The position numbers and the translations under genes were made by a program. A DNA stretch of 64,000 bases, from positions 795,009-859,008 of the forward strand of contig RQTK01000032.1 of NCBI GenBank assembly GCA_003991915.1, written 5' to 3'. Position 1 is the stretch's first letter; every line of letters begins with the position of its first letter. Shown here piece after piece: positions 1 through 17,345 of this stretch. A model generated the notes under the pieces. The model had not been told where the DNA came from. It was given only the letters and a program-made list of their open reading frames with translations, and made no database searches. This DNA is from Elysia chlorotica. Its lineage: Eukaryota; Mollusca; Gastropoda; Plakobranchidae.

Positions 1-2221
<2,221 letters not shown>

Positions 2222-2246
2222 TTGTTGTTGTTGTTATTGTTGTTGC

Positions 2247-2291
<45 letters not shown>
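2222..2291. repeat. (TTG)n trinucleotide microsatellite
   Basis: Roughly 23 TTG units with two single-base interruptions near the left end (TTA and CTG). Translated in one frame it gives a run of cysteines, an artefact of the repeat. Confidence 0.95.
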
Positions 2292-2610
2292 AAAAATGAC
2301 ATTTTATCCGACACAATCATACTCCTTGCTGAGCAGTTTAATTGGGATGGAAATCAATTGAGACATTATACCTGCTCAAGTAGATCTAGAGAAAAACTAC
2401 AAAAAACAAGATGAATTGGACGAATGGTTGTAACATGTACTTGTTTAAAGATCAGTGGATGCCGGAGAAACATTTACTATAATTTCAGTCTTTATCATCA
2501 CCATGCTCATCACTGTTATTAAAGGGTTTTGAAAAAAATTATGTGCTGGGAATGTATAAACAATTTGAACGACTAGGAAAAAGATTAATATGCGAAGAAA
2601 ACGATGGGGA

Positions 2611-2994
<384 letters not shown>

Positions 2995-3660
2995 TGTGTG
3001 TGAGAAAAAAATGGAGGAGAGAAAGAAAAAATATTTTCAAGCATTATGTTAAAAGTTTTAAAACACCGCTGTTTTTGCGGGTTTTTTTTAAAAACAATGT
3101 TTAATTTTTTAGCGATTCAACAATAACTCTACATTAACAGTATTACACTGCATGTAGATATTTATTTTTTTGCCCTTTTTCCACCATCCCCTGGGCGCGA
3201 AAATTTGTTTCTAAAGGTAAAAAACGTATAAACTATCGCGAGAGTCCACCAAACTTAAATAATACTGATAAAAAATCTTTCTTGGACCACTCTGTTTTGA
3301 CTATAGTTTTGATTTTGTTTTTGACATTATTGTCAACACTACATTTTTCACAAAAGCTTTTCAATATTAATGAATTTTGAAAAGGCTTAAGACATGCGTT
3401 GGTAAACTATTATTTCTATTTTTATAGCACGTATAAAGAGTCCAGATGCTGTCTGTAGAGTTGACGGTATCTGACGCCTAAAAGCGGCTCCAGACTATAG
3501 AAACAAACTGTTAAGCAATGTGAATTTAAAAAATCATGAATTATGAACTGCAAAAAAGGGCAAATAAGAAGACACATGTCAATTTGAGACAGCAAACTTC
3601 TATAATATAAGGACAGGCACACAGAGATATTGATAGATAGAGAAAAAGATTTGTTTGGAG

Positions 3661-3824
3661 ATAAATAAATAGATAGATACAAAGATAGGTAGATAGGTAG
3701 ATAGATATAAATAAATAAATAGATGGATAGATAGATAGATAGATAGATAAAGAGCTAGATAGATAGATAGATAGATAGATAGTTAGATAGATAGATAGAA
3801 AAATAGATAGATAGATAGATAGAT

Positions 3825-3890
<66 letters not shown>
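3661..3890. repeat. (GATA)n microsatellite, imperfect at left
   Basis: An array of about 50 tetranucleotide units. The left part is interrupted by GATAAATA, GGTA and GAAA variants. The right end, from about 3833, is pure GATA. The interruptions suggest an older left side and a recently expanded right side. Confidence 0.96.
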
Positions 3891-3891
<1 letters not shown>

Positions 3892-4152
3892 CCAAAACAT
3901 GTATGTTTAAAAGAGATTGATTTATTTACTTGCAATGATAAACCTGTCTGGTAACAAAAATTAAAATAGCAGTATAAACACTGCATCCCCTTCAAGAAAA
4001 TGTACTCAATTTATTTCCAATTAAAATTTCCATTCACCCAGAGTTATGGTACGTAGTAAGAAATCATAAACTCTGAGAAAGGTTAAAGTTACCCCATGAA
4101 GCAAGAAGATTGTGATATGTCTATTGAATGCGAACCGTTTAACTACTGCGGA

Positions 4153-4463
4153 AAAAAAACATTGAATAATTTCACCAGTGGTCTGCCTCTCCTAAATCTT
4201 AATAATTATGAATACACACAATATGTTTCACTTATTCCGTATGCATTGCCTATCTAAAGTATGATCGCCACTATTGTTAACTAACCTTAGACTCAGACTA
4301 ACGCTCAGTGTTCTTTTGCAGACCTAAGGGTATTTTTGGTCCCATGCCAACCCGGCTGTAGATAAAAAACATTGAATAATTTCACCAGTGGTCTGCCTCT
4401 CCTAAATCTTAATAATTATGAATACACACAATATGTTTCATAGATAGATAGATAGATAGATAT

Positions 4464-4544
<81 letters not shown>

Positions 4545-4610
4545 CCGACACTGAGTATTCTTTTGCAGACCTAAGGGTATTTTGGTCCCTTGCCAACCCG
4601 GCTGTCGATG
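4153..4610. repeat. Interleaved duplication (A-B-A'-GATA-B')
   Basis: Segment A (4153-4230, starting AAAACATTGAATAATTTCAC) is repeated as A' at 4364-4440. Segment B (about 4306-4360, containing TTTTGCAGACCTAAGGGTAT) is repeated as B' at about 4554-4605. The order is A, a short unique spacer, B, A', then the (GATA)n array, then B'. A and A' are essentially identical over 77 bp; B and B' differ by a few bases. This fits one tandem duplication of a roughly 210-bp unit in which the second copy has a GATA array in place of its A-B spacer. Confidence 0.9.
4441..4544. repeat. (GATA)n microsatellite
   Basis: About 26 tetranucleotide units with one short TATA interruption near 4461. The array begins exactly where duplicate segment A' ends and stops just before duplicate segment B'. 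Confidence 0.97.
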
Positions 4611-5352
<742 letters not shown>

Positions 5353-6651
5353 TTTCTATTTATCTAATCTATCTCTTTATCAACCTGCATGTCTCTCTTT
5401 ACAATGTGCCCGACCGTATTGTGTCTCCTTTATTATATTTCTCTTCTCTTTTTTTTCAATGAACATTTCTCCTTTTGTGCGGGTCTATTCTTTTTAATCG
5501 AACTTTGCGACGTTGGTATCTTAAGCAATAAAGAGATGAGTAGAGATGCAAGTAAAAATGAAATGCTTTCCTATTGCTCCGAAAAGTTTATTATTCATTT
5601 GGTCAAACTTTTAAAATCTATAGGCCGCACTGGGGTCATAAGCAAGCAATACAGAAAATTAACACCCCTAAAGTAAAGATTAGAAAATAGAAATTCTATA
5701 CAGTCTTGGCTCTTGCTTGGTCGCGTGGCTCTGTTCCTTTGGTGTCAAGTTTGGGGGGGATCTATCGAATGTCAATTCTGTAAAAATCTACGAACTATAC
5801 GGGCGAAACTGTGGAGCACGGCGGTGCTGGACGGGAGATGTTTACAGAGCAACCCTACCTCACGTTCAGCGGCCTCAAGGAATTGGGCAAACGGAATAAA
5901 GAGGGGAGGAAGAGTTTGTCTTCCTCCGAGAGGAGACGCGCATATATGTGTCAGGAAGGGTTATAGATTTACATGATCAAATGCTGATTTCTTTTTTTTT
6001 CTCAGGCTAGGTTTACTTACACAATTATTAGGAGGTCAGTTGCTTGTTAGAGAAAGTAATTTAAGTGATAGCGCGAAAGTGAATTTTGAAAGACCCATTT
6101 TCAAATGTGACTTTAGCGACATGTTCTCTATGAAGAAAACCGTTTTGCAGAGCTTTAAATAAAATGTCATGGTACTCTATTTACTTTGAATAAAAAGATA
6201 CAATAATTACTTGAAATCGATGTCAAAACTGAATGGAAAAGTTGCAAGAGCGGCAGCAAATCCAAACATGTAATGCGATTTTTTTTCTTCTGAATAATCA
6301 AAGCAAGATTTAAGATATTAAAAACTTTAAGTTACATAGTTACATAAAATTACTAGTGTTTGGTTTAAAATAATTTAGCAATGACAATTAGCAATAATGA
6401 CGATAAAAAGAAAAATATCAATATTAAATTAATTAAAAACAGACGAAAAAAATTGTTTAAGTGATAACACACACACAAACGACGTGCGTTGGAACAAATA
6501 AATATTCAATGTAAATATGAAAGGACGACAGATTTATGAATAAAATGTATTGATTGTTTGTGAACAATAATTTTTTATTTATTTAGAGGAAGCAGAGTTG
6601 TATTGGCGAGGAGTTACAAAATAACTCGTTGTATTATAATGTAGTCAATGG
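5353..6651. other. Intergenic stretch with one GC-richer island
   Basis: Positions 5700-5960 are richer in G and C than the surroundings and contain a perfect 9-bp stem with a 5-nt loop (5905-5913 with 5919-5927, loop GTTTG). Two overlapping short reading frames cross the island and neither resembles a known protein. The rest is AT-rich with no visible structure. Confidence 0.55.
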
Positions 6652-6678
6652 AATCTCCTCTCTCTGTCTCTCTGTCTC

Positions 6679-6713
<35 letters not shown>

Positions 6714-6735
6714 TTCTCTCTCTCTCTCCTCTCTG
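6652..6735. repeat. (TC)n / TCTG imperfect microsatellite
   Basis: A CT-rich tract with regular GTCTCT interruptions. It directly abuts the tRNA-like head of the SINE that starts at about 6736. A second imperfect TC tract (6985-7074) directly abuts the SINE's 3' end, so the element is bracketed by CT microsatellites. Confidence 0.93.
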
Positions 6736-6984
6736 GGGAGAGAACTGTCTTAAGTGGTAGAGCGTTGGTCTCCGATTCGTGTGGTCCGCGGTTCGAAACC
6801 CACGATCGATCAAAATTGTATTTGTCAGATTTTCGTCTCTTACTGGTTAGATCAGTGTCAATACAATGCTACTTACTTAGACAGAAGTTTGGGTCTCACC
6901 GTATTGTCGCGTAAGTGGCAGCGCATAAAATTATCAGACGCCATTTTTGGGGCCCGCCCACAATATAGCCAACTTAACTTAACT
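6736..6984 (+). mobile_element. tRNA-derived SINE, family A, near full length
   Basis: The element starts with a tRNA-like head. An A-box-like TTAAGTGGTAGA lies at 6750-6761, followed by GCGTTGGTCTCC, and a good B box GGTTCGAAACC lies at 6790-6800. Such internal RNA polymerase III promoters define tRNA-derived SINEs. The body includes TTACTGGTTAGATCAGTGTC (about 6840-6859), and the 3' region contains TTGGGGCCCGCCCACAATAT (about 6947-6966). Both blocks recur in other copies in this window, at 11.0-11.26, 31.5 and 37.6 kb. It encodes no protein and would depend on LINE machinery supplied elsewhere. I see no clear target-site duplication because both ends lie in CT repeats. Confidence 0.8.
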
Positions 6985-7074
6985 CCTCTCTCTCCCCTGC
7001 TCCTCATTCTCCTCTCTCTCTCTGTTTATCTATCTCTATCTTTTTCTCTCGCTCTCTCTCTGTCTCTCTTTCTG
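6985..7074. repeat. Imperfect (TC)n tract
   Basis: A CT-rich degenerate microsatellite directly after the SINE 3' end, with some TATC and TTTC units. Confidence 0.88.
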
Positions 7075-8392
7075 ACTATTAAATTTTCTACAGATATATC
7101 GAATAAACCTTAAACAGAGACAAGTCATCGGCTGCGATTCAAACCGCATAGCTCACCAATTCAGAGCTGCAAACATAATGCAAAATACCCTCTAAAAAAT
7201 AAAGTGTAGAAAATGCTTTTTTTATAATAAAAAAATGATGGTACAAACATTTCTGTAAAGTAAATGATTGTGTGGGTTTTATTGTTCCCAGTTAAATACA
7301 TGTATTACTCTATTATTCAATAAAATGTTTTGTGAAATGCTACGATGATAATCAGTGATGATGCGAATTTTATGTGTAGACTTAAATGGCATTGGTTGTT
7401 TTGTATCTCCTTAAAGAAAAACAATTAGCAACATCAAGTCTTAAGAATTATTCTAAAAGTAATTTAAAGCTTACCTAATCGTTCTTTACAACCGGTCTCA
7501 TTATTCAGGTCTTCCTTTGCCACATTTCTGTGGGGTCTTTTTTAGTTGGCAATAAAGCTATACCCTCACTGAATGGGACGCGAGGGACATTCCATTCATA
7601 CTCGATAAAAATTATGTTTCACACGGGAATAGATCTACCAAGCGCCGCTTCTTTGAAAAGTTACGCTTTTTTCACAAAATGTTTAACAAATATTACTAAA
7701 AAGGATTAGATTTGTACAAACGCGATTTTCAAAAGATTTTCTCATAATTCTGAAAAAAAGTCTTTATCGTTTTGACTTTTCCAAACGTTACCCGGATTTT
7801 TTCACAGAGTTGACGTAGAATTTCTTACTTCTTGAAAGATTGCTTATTCTAGTTCTGTACATCTCCAAGTATGATCTTCAGAGTCACTTAGTGCAATACC
7901 AGCCGCAGAGGACCAGCGAATCTAAATGATCCATCCAGCAGTTTCCTAATTAATCTCTAGAGATTTTTGTGATTCCCCAATATTTTCTCAAGGTGCTACA
8001 CAACACCACAGTGCTATCTTTTAAGTGGCGTTTCACTCTAATGACCCTTTCAAGACCAGACAGGTACGTTCGCATAAAGGTAATAGCAGTCCTGTCGGTG
8101 AAACATTGTTTATTGTTTAAGTTTTTAATTTCTAGTTTTCTCTCCGTTTTAGTTTGGATTGTCTGATATGAAATGCAAAACCATTGACTGAAATTCAAAG
8201 AAGAACTAGGATGCTAAAGTTAGTACGCTAAATTCTTTCGATTTTGACATTTTAGCAGTAAATATCATTTTTTTTTTAAAGTCTCGATCTGTATGATAAG
8301 TTATGTGCTGCTTAGAGTTTAACGAAATGATGGGTTCTAACTTGTGACTTACGCTACATTGGAAGCGTAAGTTGTTATACCGTACGTAAAAT
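7075..8392. other. Intergenic stretch, nothing recognised
   Basis: AT-rich unique sequence. Short reading frames on both strands overlap each other at 7950-8198 and show no family resemblance. Confidence 0.55.
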
Positions 8393-8494
8393 AACTGTTC
8401 TAAACTCTAAAATTAATTGTTTTGACAAAACACTTTCTAAAACAACTGTTCTAAACTGTAACATAGTTGGTTTTGACAAAACCTTTCTTTAAGT
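8393..8494. repeat. Tandem duplication, 51-bp unit, two copies
   Basis: Units 8393-8443 and 8444-8494 both begin AACTGTTCTAAACT and both contain GTTTTGACAAAAC. They differ at several positions, so this is an old minisatellite-like duplication. Confidence 0.85.
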
Positions 8495-10990
8495 TAATCA
8501 TCCAAAATTGATATCATATAAATTATATTAAGCTAGTGGTATTGAAAATAAAATTTGTAAATTTCAATTCAATTATGAATACTGAATAATGCTTGATAGA
8601 ATAAAATGTTTATAGGAAAGACGTGGACAGTCGTTGTAAAAAAAACAATCTATAAAGAGAACTTAAATTGTTCCATATAAATGACAAGGAAACTGAAACT
8701 GTTTTGAAAGATTTCTGATAGCCTTTGAAATCAAACGTAGCACTGCCTGTTTCCTTGGTCGACCAATGCAAATGTAAGTAACCCACATATACCTCTTTCT
8801 AAGTTCCTATTGTTTTGCCAAAAAAGAGACGCGTTCTTAAGTTCCTCTACCTTTTCATCAATGGGAAAATAAACGCTCGCGCAAAAAAGGTGAAAAGTGG
8901 ACCCCCTAGTAGGAAGTGTCTGAAACGTTCTTCGAAATCACCTACAGGAGGTAAATACGTAAATTTGCTCACGGAAACTGTCGCGCTTGGTAGCAGCTAG
9001 CCGCCTCACCCCATTAAACACACGTGTTGAAGTTGTTAACAAATTGGAAACAGCGATCCTGCCTGTTTCTTAAATCAGCGGGTATGAGGAAGAGACCAGA
9101 AAGAACTGATCACCCGTCATAAGAAACTGCGGTGCTCACAAGCAGTATAGGTCGCGAATCTACACATTGATGCATTCAGTATTATCACAGAACAGACAAT
9201 ATCACGGGAATTTATTAAATTTTAATGTTCTTTTTTTAGCAAACTAATTTCTTTTGTTTCTTAGGTGGGCTAAGTTTAAGAAAACATTTCTGGATTGTTC
9301 AGTTTTAAAGGAGTAATAAAGTGTGTCGTTAATCTTGTTTTCAATGTCCCTAGGAATCCCGGCAGACAAATCCATTTAGTCGAGAAAAATCGCTATGCAA
9401 CGGACTTTTTACCCAAGGAAATTATTGTAGTGAAGAGAAACAATGCACTAAAGCTCAACCAAATAGATTTCAGGGAAAATTCACTGAGATTTCACCCTTT
9501 TTATAATAAGGATCTATTGAAGCCTTAAAAATGTCCAATCCAAACTGTATATCTCACCAAAGAACATGACCTGGCCATCAAACTAACTTTCCAAATTCTC
9601 TCTGTATAACTGTGGCTGTCCTCTTCCAGTCTTAAATACTCGTAATATTGACAGAGAGCGCGTGAGCCATTCCTACAAAATGATGTAGATCCAGACAAAA
9701 TCTACATCTTTATTTCAAGATGGGCGATGTCCATTTAAATTATTGGATCATCGCACATACTTCAAAGTTCATGTTTTATTTTACGATCTGTGTGGCGTAG
9801 AACTTTCTGAACTTTCTTTAGGAAATACAGAAAAAAACCCAGGAAAAAAATCCAATGTAAAATACAGGAACAGTAGGAAGGATAAAGGACAGATAGATGG
9901 AGAGAGATATAGAGAGATAGGAAGAGAGGGAGAGAGAGATAGAGAGAGAGAGAAAGGCAGAAATTGATGTGAAAAAGTAACTCATAGAGCGTAAAGGTGG
10001 TGAATACGCAATTAAGACATTATATATGGAACAGAGAGAGAAAAAAAAATATGAAGGCAAAAATAATGAAATGCAAAGGTGTAGCTCCCCTGTAGAAAGT
10101 ACTTTAGAGCCAAAATCCTTTAATATAGGCTGCTTTAGCTATCAACTTGCGCCCTTGTGTGCGAGTAAAGCCAATACCATGAAATTTCTCCAAGGAGTCG
10201 AAATAATAAAAAATATAGCAAAACAGCATTGCTTTTTCTCGTGTGCAGATAAATAGAATTCAAATATTGTTTCGAGTGTTCACAACATCCTAAAAGTCAG
10301 AACTTTAAATCCTCAGTGAAAGTGATTAATCCTAAACAATGAGTTTTGATTGCTGTTCATAGATATTCTTGATGAGAAAGTTTCAAATGACCAGGGACAA
10401 ATGGACAAGACGTCCAGACGTCCAGACTGTGTCCCTTGCAAGCTCCCCAGAGCCCAGATAACCCAGGACTGTAAAAGTTTTATGAGGAAAGACAGTTGCA
10501 TCAGACTTACTCTAGACAGTAGACATGCCGCGGGCCAGATTTATTGAGGGTTGGGGGGGGGGGGGCAGGCTATATAATAAAAGACAACGGACAATATTAA
10601 TTTAAACCTATTAGTCATGAATTATGTATTTTTATATCCATATAAAATACTATCTGGCGTTGAGTTTACTTTGTAGTATGTTATCAACGCTAATAGGAAA
10701 TTGGTTATTTGTTTTGATGTACAACGATTGCTCTTCTTTTAGGAGGTTTTAAAAGAGGAACTGTTTTGTCTTTGTATCGTGTATTTGAGAAAATTGGTGC
10801 ATAAATCACAAGAAATGATGCTAGCCCAAAATACAGATTTGTGTTTCCGCTTTCCCTGCCTCCGTCCACTTTCTGCTTCTGCATCACTACCTTTATTTAT
10901 ATGTCTAAAGCAGGCTCTCTACTCCTTCGTTCCCACTCATTTTTGCCTCATTATAATGTCTCTTTTTCTTTTCTTCGTGACCATTTTGGC
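8495..10990. other. Intergenic stretch with minor repeats
   Basis: AT-rich DNA. An imperfect GA/GATA tract occupies about 9889-9958. A short GACGTCCA duplication lies at about 10408-10427. An 11-12 nt G run lies near 10552-10565. Several short reading frames are present but none is recognisable. Confidence 0.5.
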
Positions 10991-10997
10991 ATGCAAC

Positions 10998-11080
10998 ACA
11001 TACAAAAATTGTCAAATATTAGTCTTGGGGCCCGTCCACAATAAAGCCTACATAGTGATGATTTTGGACGTTAAACCAAC
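10998..11080 (+). mobile_element. SINE family A, 3' fragment
   Basis: The block containing GTCTTGGGGCCCGTCCACAA (about 11023-11042) and ending TTTGGACGTTAAACCAAC matches the 3' end seen at 6947-6984 and, inverted, at 37561-37630. The tRNA-like head is missing, so this is a 5'-truncated copy, or a piece displaced from another. It faces the minus-strand copy immediately to the right. Confidence 0.7.
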
Positions 11081-11102
11081 TCCATTACAACAACTGTGTG
11101 TG

Positions 11103-11265
11103 TGCTGCCCAACATGAAGCAGGATGGGTCACGTTATACTGACACCCACCTAACCAGTAGGGGAAGACATCGGATAAAACATTTTTTTGATCGAACATGG
11201 GTTTCGAACTGCGGATCGGGGGACCAACGCTCTAGCACTTGAGCCAGTTCGTCCATTCCTTTCAT
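11103..11265 (-). mobile_element. tRNA-derived SINE, family A, head and body
   Basis: On the minus strand the head reads GCTAGAGCGTTGGTCCCCGA, and a B box (AGTTCGAAACC) lies at 11200-11210. It matches the 6.74-kb copy but lacks about 9 nt just before the B box. The body block CTACTGGTTAGGTGGGTGTC follows at about 11140-11160. The 3' tail typical of the family is not seen at the expected left end. A plus-strand tail fragment lies there instead, so the pair sits tail to tail. Confidence 0.78.
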
Positions 11266-12034
11266 TCCCATTCCATACACAGAGAAAGAGTACGTTGGCT
11301 GCATAGAAAAAAAAAGACAACCATTTACACGGATGGAAAAATAGAGGGAGACAGATGGATGCGCCAACCGGTTAAAGAGTATTAAAGAAGTAAAAAGGAC
11401 ATGAAAGAATTCAGACACATAGAGGTAATTAGGTGTGTTTAGAATTATTTATAATTATTATCCTTTGCACAACATTAACATATTTTCGGGGCATGATTTT
11501 GAGTTTGCTTTCCAAACAAGTCCCGTGTTTTCAGAGACTTATTTATGGTAAACTCACTTTTGCTGTTGAGTTTAATCCGCTTTCATATTAACCAAACTTT
11601 ACTTGATTTAAAAAAGTGAGATGGATATCAATTCATGAAAACAATTTATAGATTTTTTAATATAGGATAATGCCTCCTGAAATAGTTTTTTTTTCTTACT
11701 TTAACACTCTAACTTTGACTTTAACTCTCTAAAATCCTTACACCCAGATTTCCTGTACTGGACACCCTCCAAACAATATTCTTCCCTTAGCTTAAATAAA
11801 AAAACAACAACATTAGTTTCCGGTAATCTACAGGATAATGCATGCACAAAGTGCATTTGAAAAAAATAAAGAACCCGCCAAATTATTGGTTGACAATCTA
11901 AGATAAAAGGTCTTGTCTCACATCGAGCTTGAGAAAAGATTATGTTTGAGAGACTCGTCTTGCTTGAATCTTAATATCTCTACAGAGAACGAAAAAAAGA
12001 GAGAGAAGAGAGAGAGAGAGACTGAGTGGGCGTG
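11266..12034. other. Intergenic stretch, nothing recognised
   Basis: AT-rich unique sequence. A short GA-rich stretch (about 11998-12020) comes just before the next array. Confidence 0.55.
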
Positions 12035-12171
<137 letters not shown>

Positions 12172-12845
12172 CATATCTGTCTATTTTTATTTTATCTTTT
12201 GTTACATTTTCAATGAAAAATTAATGCGTTTTGTTTCAACTTTCATTTCCTTCAAAAATGTGAAATGAATATTCTTTACAAAACGAAAACATGCATTTAT
12301 ATAAATACTTTTTTTTACAATTATTTACAAGCAGGATGAAGTGTTGTTTTGCGTAAGAATAATGGAGAAAGAGATACGGTCACACACATTTTAATTTCTA
12401 CCAATGGCATTTGAAACGTTAATTTTTAATCCCATGAATAGATAAATCTTTAAAGTTGATTTGTTTCGAAGCCATACATCAAGGACGAAGATATATTGAT
12501 GGAGTGTTCAGTTCTCGTGATATACAATATTATCACGTTTGTAGCATCTGAAGGCCACAATATTTACCAATATTGTGTAGAATCACTTTCTTACAAGAGA
12601 AAGGGGAGCAAATGATTTATGGTGATTGTTTTAATACAGGATATTAAGCGCCCACCCGCCATTTTCCCATCAATTCCGACAAACGTTTGCTTTCTTTTTT
12701 TTTCCTTTCACTAGAATAATATTAGCCCGATCAGTTTGTTTTTTCGTGCGATTGAATAGGAACAAATACTGAAATATGCCCGCATATCTTTCTGTTACGT
12801 CATTTTTAATTTTTTTTTTTTTTAGGGCAAACCCAATATTGAAAT

Positions 12846-12929
12846 TCCTCACTTCTTCCTTCTCACTTCCTCTTTTTTCCCTCATTTCTCATTTCCTCTC
12901 TTTTTTTCCTCCTCTCTCCCTCCTCTGTC

Positions 12930-12995
<66 letters not shown>
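12846..12995. repeat. Pyrimidine tract with (TCTG)n and (TC)n
   Basis: A T/C-only stretch passes through five TCTG units (12931-12950) into about 22 TC units (12951-12995). A reading frame spanning it is a Ser-Leu repeat translation. Confidence 0.93.
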
Positions 12996-12998
<3 letters not shown>

Positions 12999-13269
12999 AT
13001 GTCAAGAGGCTTCTTTACGACCAGAGACTAACAAACGTGTTAACAGTTGTTGCATTTTCACGTGTTATGCCATCAGCTTGCTTCGCAACTGTTAAAATTT
13101 TACAGCTATTTAGGTAGAGACTAGTTTTTGGTGAATTTTGCTACACATGATTGGTAAAGACATTAATCTTAATAAACTGAATATGCTATAATAAAATAAA
13201 ACAACAATAACAACAAAACTAAAAAAATTAACAATTAGTAAACATGATTAAGTTAACAGATAAATAAAC

Positions 13270-13499
13270 AGATGTAAAATATATACTTCAAACAAAGTAG
13301 GAAGCAAAGATATCTTATGGTGAGTCGCTCTAAGCCTTACACCTCTATGTATATAAGAAATTATCAACCTGACTGTTATGTTTTAGATGTAAAATGTATG
13401 CTTCAAAGAAAAGTGAGAATGCATGGATACCGTGGGGTGAGTCGCTCTTAGCCTAATGTTTGTGTGTATCAAAAATCAAGCTCGCTTGACAGTGAACTA
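13270..13499. repeat. Tandem duplication, 115-bp unit, two copies
   Basis: Units 13270-13384 and 13385-13499 share AGATGTAAAA at their starts, then ACTTCAAA/GCTTCAAA, and then GGTGAGTCGCTCT at the same internal position. They are clearly diverged, which indicates an old duplication. Confidence 0.82.
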
Positions 13500-13964
13500 A
13501 ATGAAAGGCTTAAACAATACTTTCTCAATTGCTTTGCTGAGACTTCACATTTGACTTTGCAATTCTAAGATGTTAACAATGGCTGAGACACAGGATGGTC
13601 CAATTTTCAAAACAATGTGTCTTTGATTTGAGGAAATCACAAAAAAAAAAAATGAGAAGCACCCAAAGCTGACTTTGTTAGTTCTTTGGGCGAACTAACT
13701 GAAGGTCAGTAGTTTGAAAGGTAACTCCGTCTCCATTTAGGAGACACACGGGTGATCTGAAACTAATCAAATATTAGCTATCTTGTAACTTAGCATAATA
13801 AAGATCACGACGAAAAAATAATATAAGAGAAGAGAAGATAAATATGTTTTGTCAACTCAATTGTATAATTTTCGGTGTTATTCTAATATCAATGCTGAAG
13901 TTTTTCAGTATTTTAGAAATTAGCCAATACGTTAGAAACTGAGGTGACGAATTGGAAAATACAA

Positions 13965-14270
13965 ATGAACATTATGTACAAATAATAAAGTATCATGTCT
14001 ACAAATGACGGTAAAATTTGCCGGTTGATTGATGGTATAGAGCACGTTATGCCAGTAAAATTCACAGAAAACTAATGAAAAATTAAAAAAAAAAAATGAA
14101 GCTTGCATCAAACTCACCGGTGAAAGATTTCATGGCATTGTTATCGGCAAAAAGAAATGTTTAGAGATAGGAAAAAATCAATTAAAAAAAATTAAACAAG
14201 AAGGATATATGGACAATGAATACTTAGTGCACATTGAAATAATTATATCTTAATCTCACCCCTTGCAATC

Positions 14271-14275
<5 letters not shown>
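13965..14275 (+). repeat. Dispersed repeat, copy 1
   Basis: It aligns by eye with 17055-17345 in the same orientation. Shared blocks in order are AAGTAT..TGTCT.CAAAT, then a GGTTGATTGATGGTATA-like block, then CATCAAACTC.CCGGTGAA (14107-14124), a GGCATTG block, and AATACTTAGTG near the 3' end. I estimate that roughly a quarter to a third of positions differ. The family is unknown to me. No A or B box and no inverted termini are evident. Confidence 0.65.
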
Positions 14276-16400
<2,125 letters not shown>

Positions 16401-16409
16401 TTTGAACTT

Positions 16410-16545
16410 GTCTGGCTTTTCCTCATTCTCTTCTTTTTGTTTTCAGCAGAAATCATGTTAGTACTGACCTTAGGATTTTGACTGTGCATATTGGCTGCAA
16501 TAAATCTCTGTTCACCATGCAGGGGGCGGCGTTATATAACTTGGA
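16410..16545 (+). promoter_or_regulatory. Weak promoter-like or 3'-exon-like signals
   Basis: A pyrimidine stretch ending TTTTGTTTTCAG (to 16446) resembles a splice acceptor. AATAAA lies at 16499-16504. Then a GC-box-like GGGGGCGG (16522-16529) precedes a palindromic TATA motif GTTATATAAC (16531-16540). These signals point to different features (a last exon or a promoter), and each is short enough to occur by chance. No reading frame supports an exon. Confidence 0.15.
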
Positions 16546-17054
16546 ACGATTCGCTCTGAGCACTTCCCAGTGTTAATGCCTCCCCATCAATAACTGAAGC
16601 TGTGGCCTTCTTCCTCTGCCCACATTCGTACTCCTTGTTACTACTGGACTCGAGTCAGCAATCGCTTCAGTGTTATGTTTGTCTAGCCCAAGTTTCTTGT
16701 CCCTTATCATTTTAGTTGGACGTGTGTTTTTATTTTCGTTTTTTTTTCTATTCTTTTTTGGGAGTTGGTGCTAAGAAAAGAATAACCGAATCTGAATTAA
16801 GTTGCACTATCACCGTGAACATAATAATTTGTTCCATCTCAGTATAATAATGATATTAGTGATGTTAAAATATTTGATTTAAAATATACTAGTTATAATA
16901 GGCGTAGAATTATATAACAAACTATGCGGTATTAAGTAAATAGGAAAGCGTGTTCATAATGTTTTTTTCTGTATAAACGCGTTTCTGAAAACAATTAGTA
17001 CTGATTGTATTTCTTAGAGACGTTATATAGATTTAGAAAAAGAGGAGCAATTAT

Positions 17055-17345
17055 ATATTGTGAAGTATACTGTCTTCAAATAAGGGCACAGTTAGTTGGT
17101 TAATGAGGTATACTTCAGGCCAATTTGGGTTAGTATTATTCAGAAAAAAAAACGAATGATATATATACAAACTGGAAGGTTCCATCAAACTCGGCGGTGA
17201 ATATTTTTACATGAAAGTTCGGCATTGCGATTGAAAGAATCACACAAGTATTGAAAGAAAAAAACCAATAGAGAAATCAGAAAGAAACGATTGAAAGCAA
17301 TACTTAGTGTATGGCACAATATCTCATAACTTAAAATCTTCTGTC
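17055..17345 (+). repeat. Dispersed repeat, copy 2
   Basis: The partner of 13965-14275 in the same orientation, with CATCAAACTCGGCGGTGAA at 17183-17201 and AATACTTAGTG at 17300-17310. Copy 1 is followed directly by a CT microsatellite; copy 2 is followed by a C-run and A-rich simple sequence (17370-17500). Confidence 0.65.

Noticed and set aside
6736..6808. Functional tRNA gene
   Set aside because: A and B boxes are good, but the acceptor and anticodon stems do not pair properly and the sequence continues into a SINE body shared with other copies.
16410..16545. A real promoter or terminal exon
   Set aside because: Acceptor-like, AATAAA, GC-box and TATA words are each short and mutually inconsistent; kept only as a low-confidence regulatory note.
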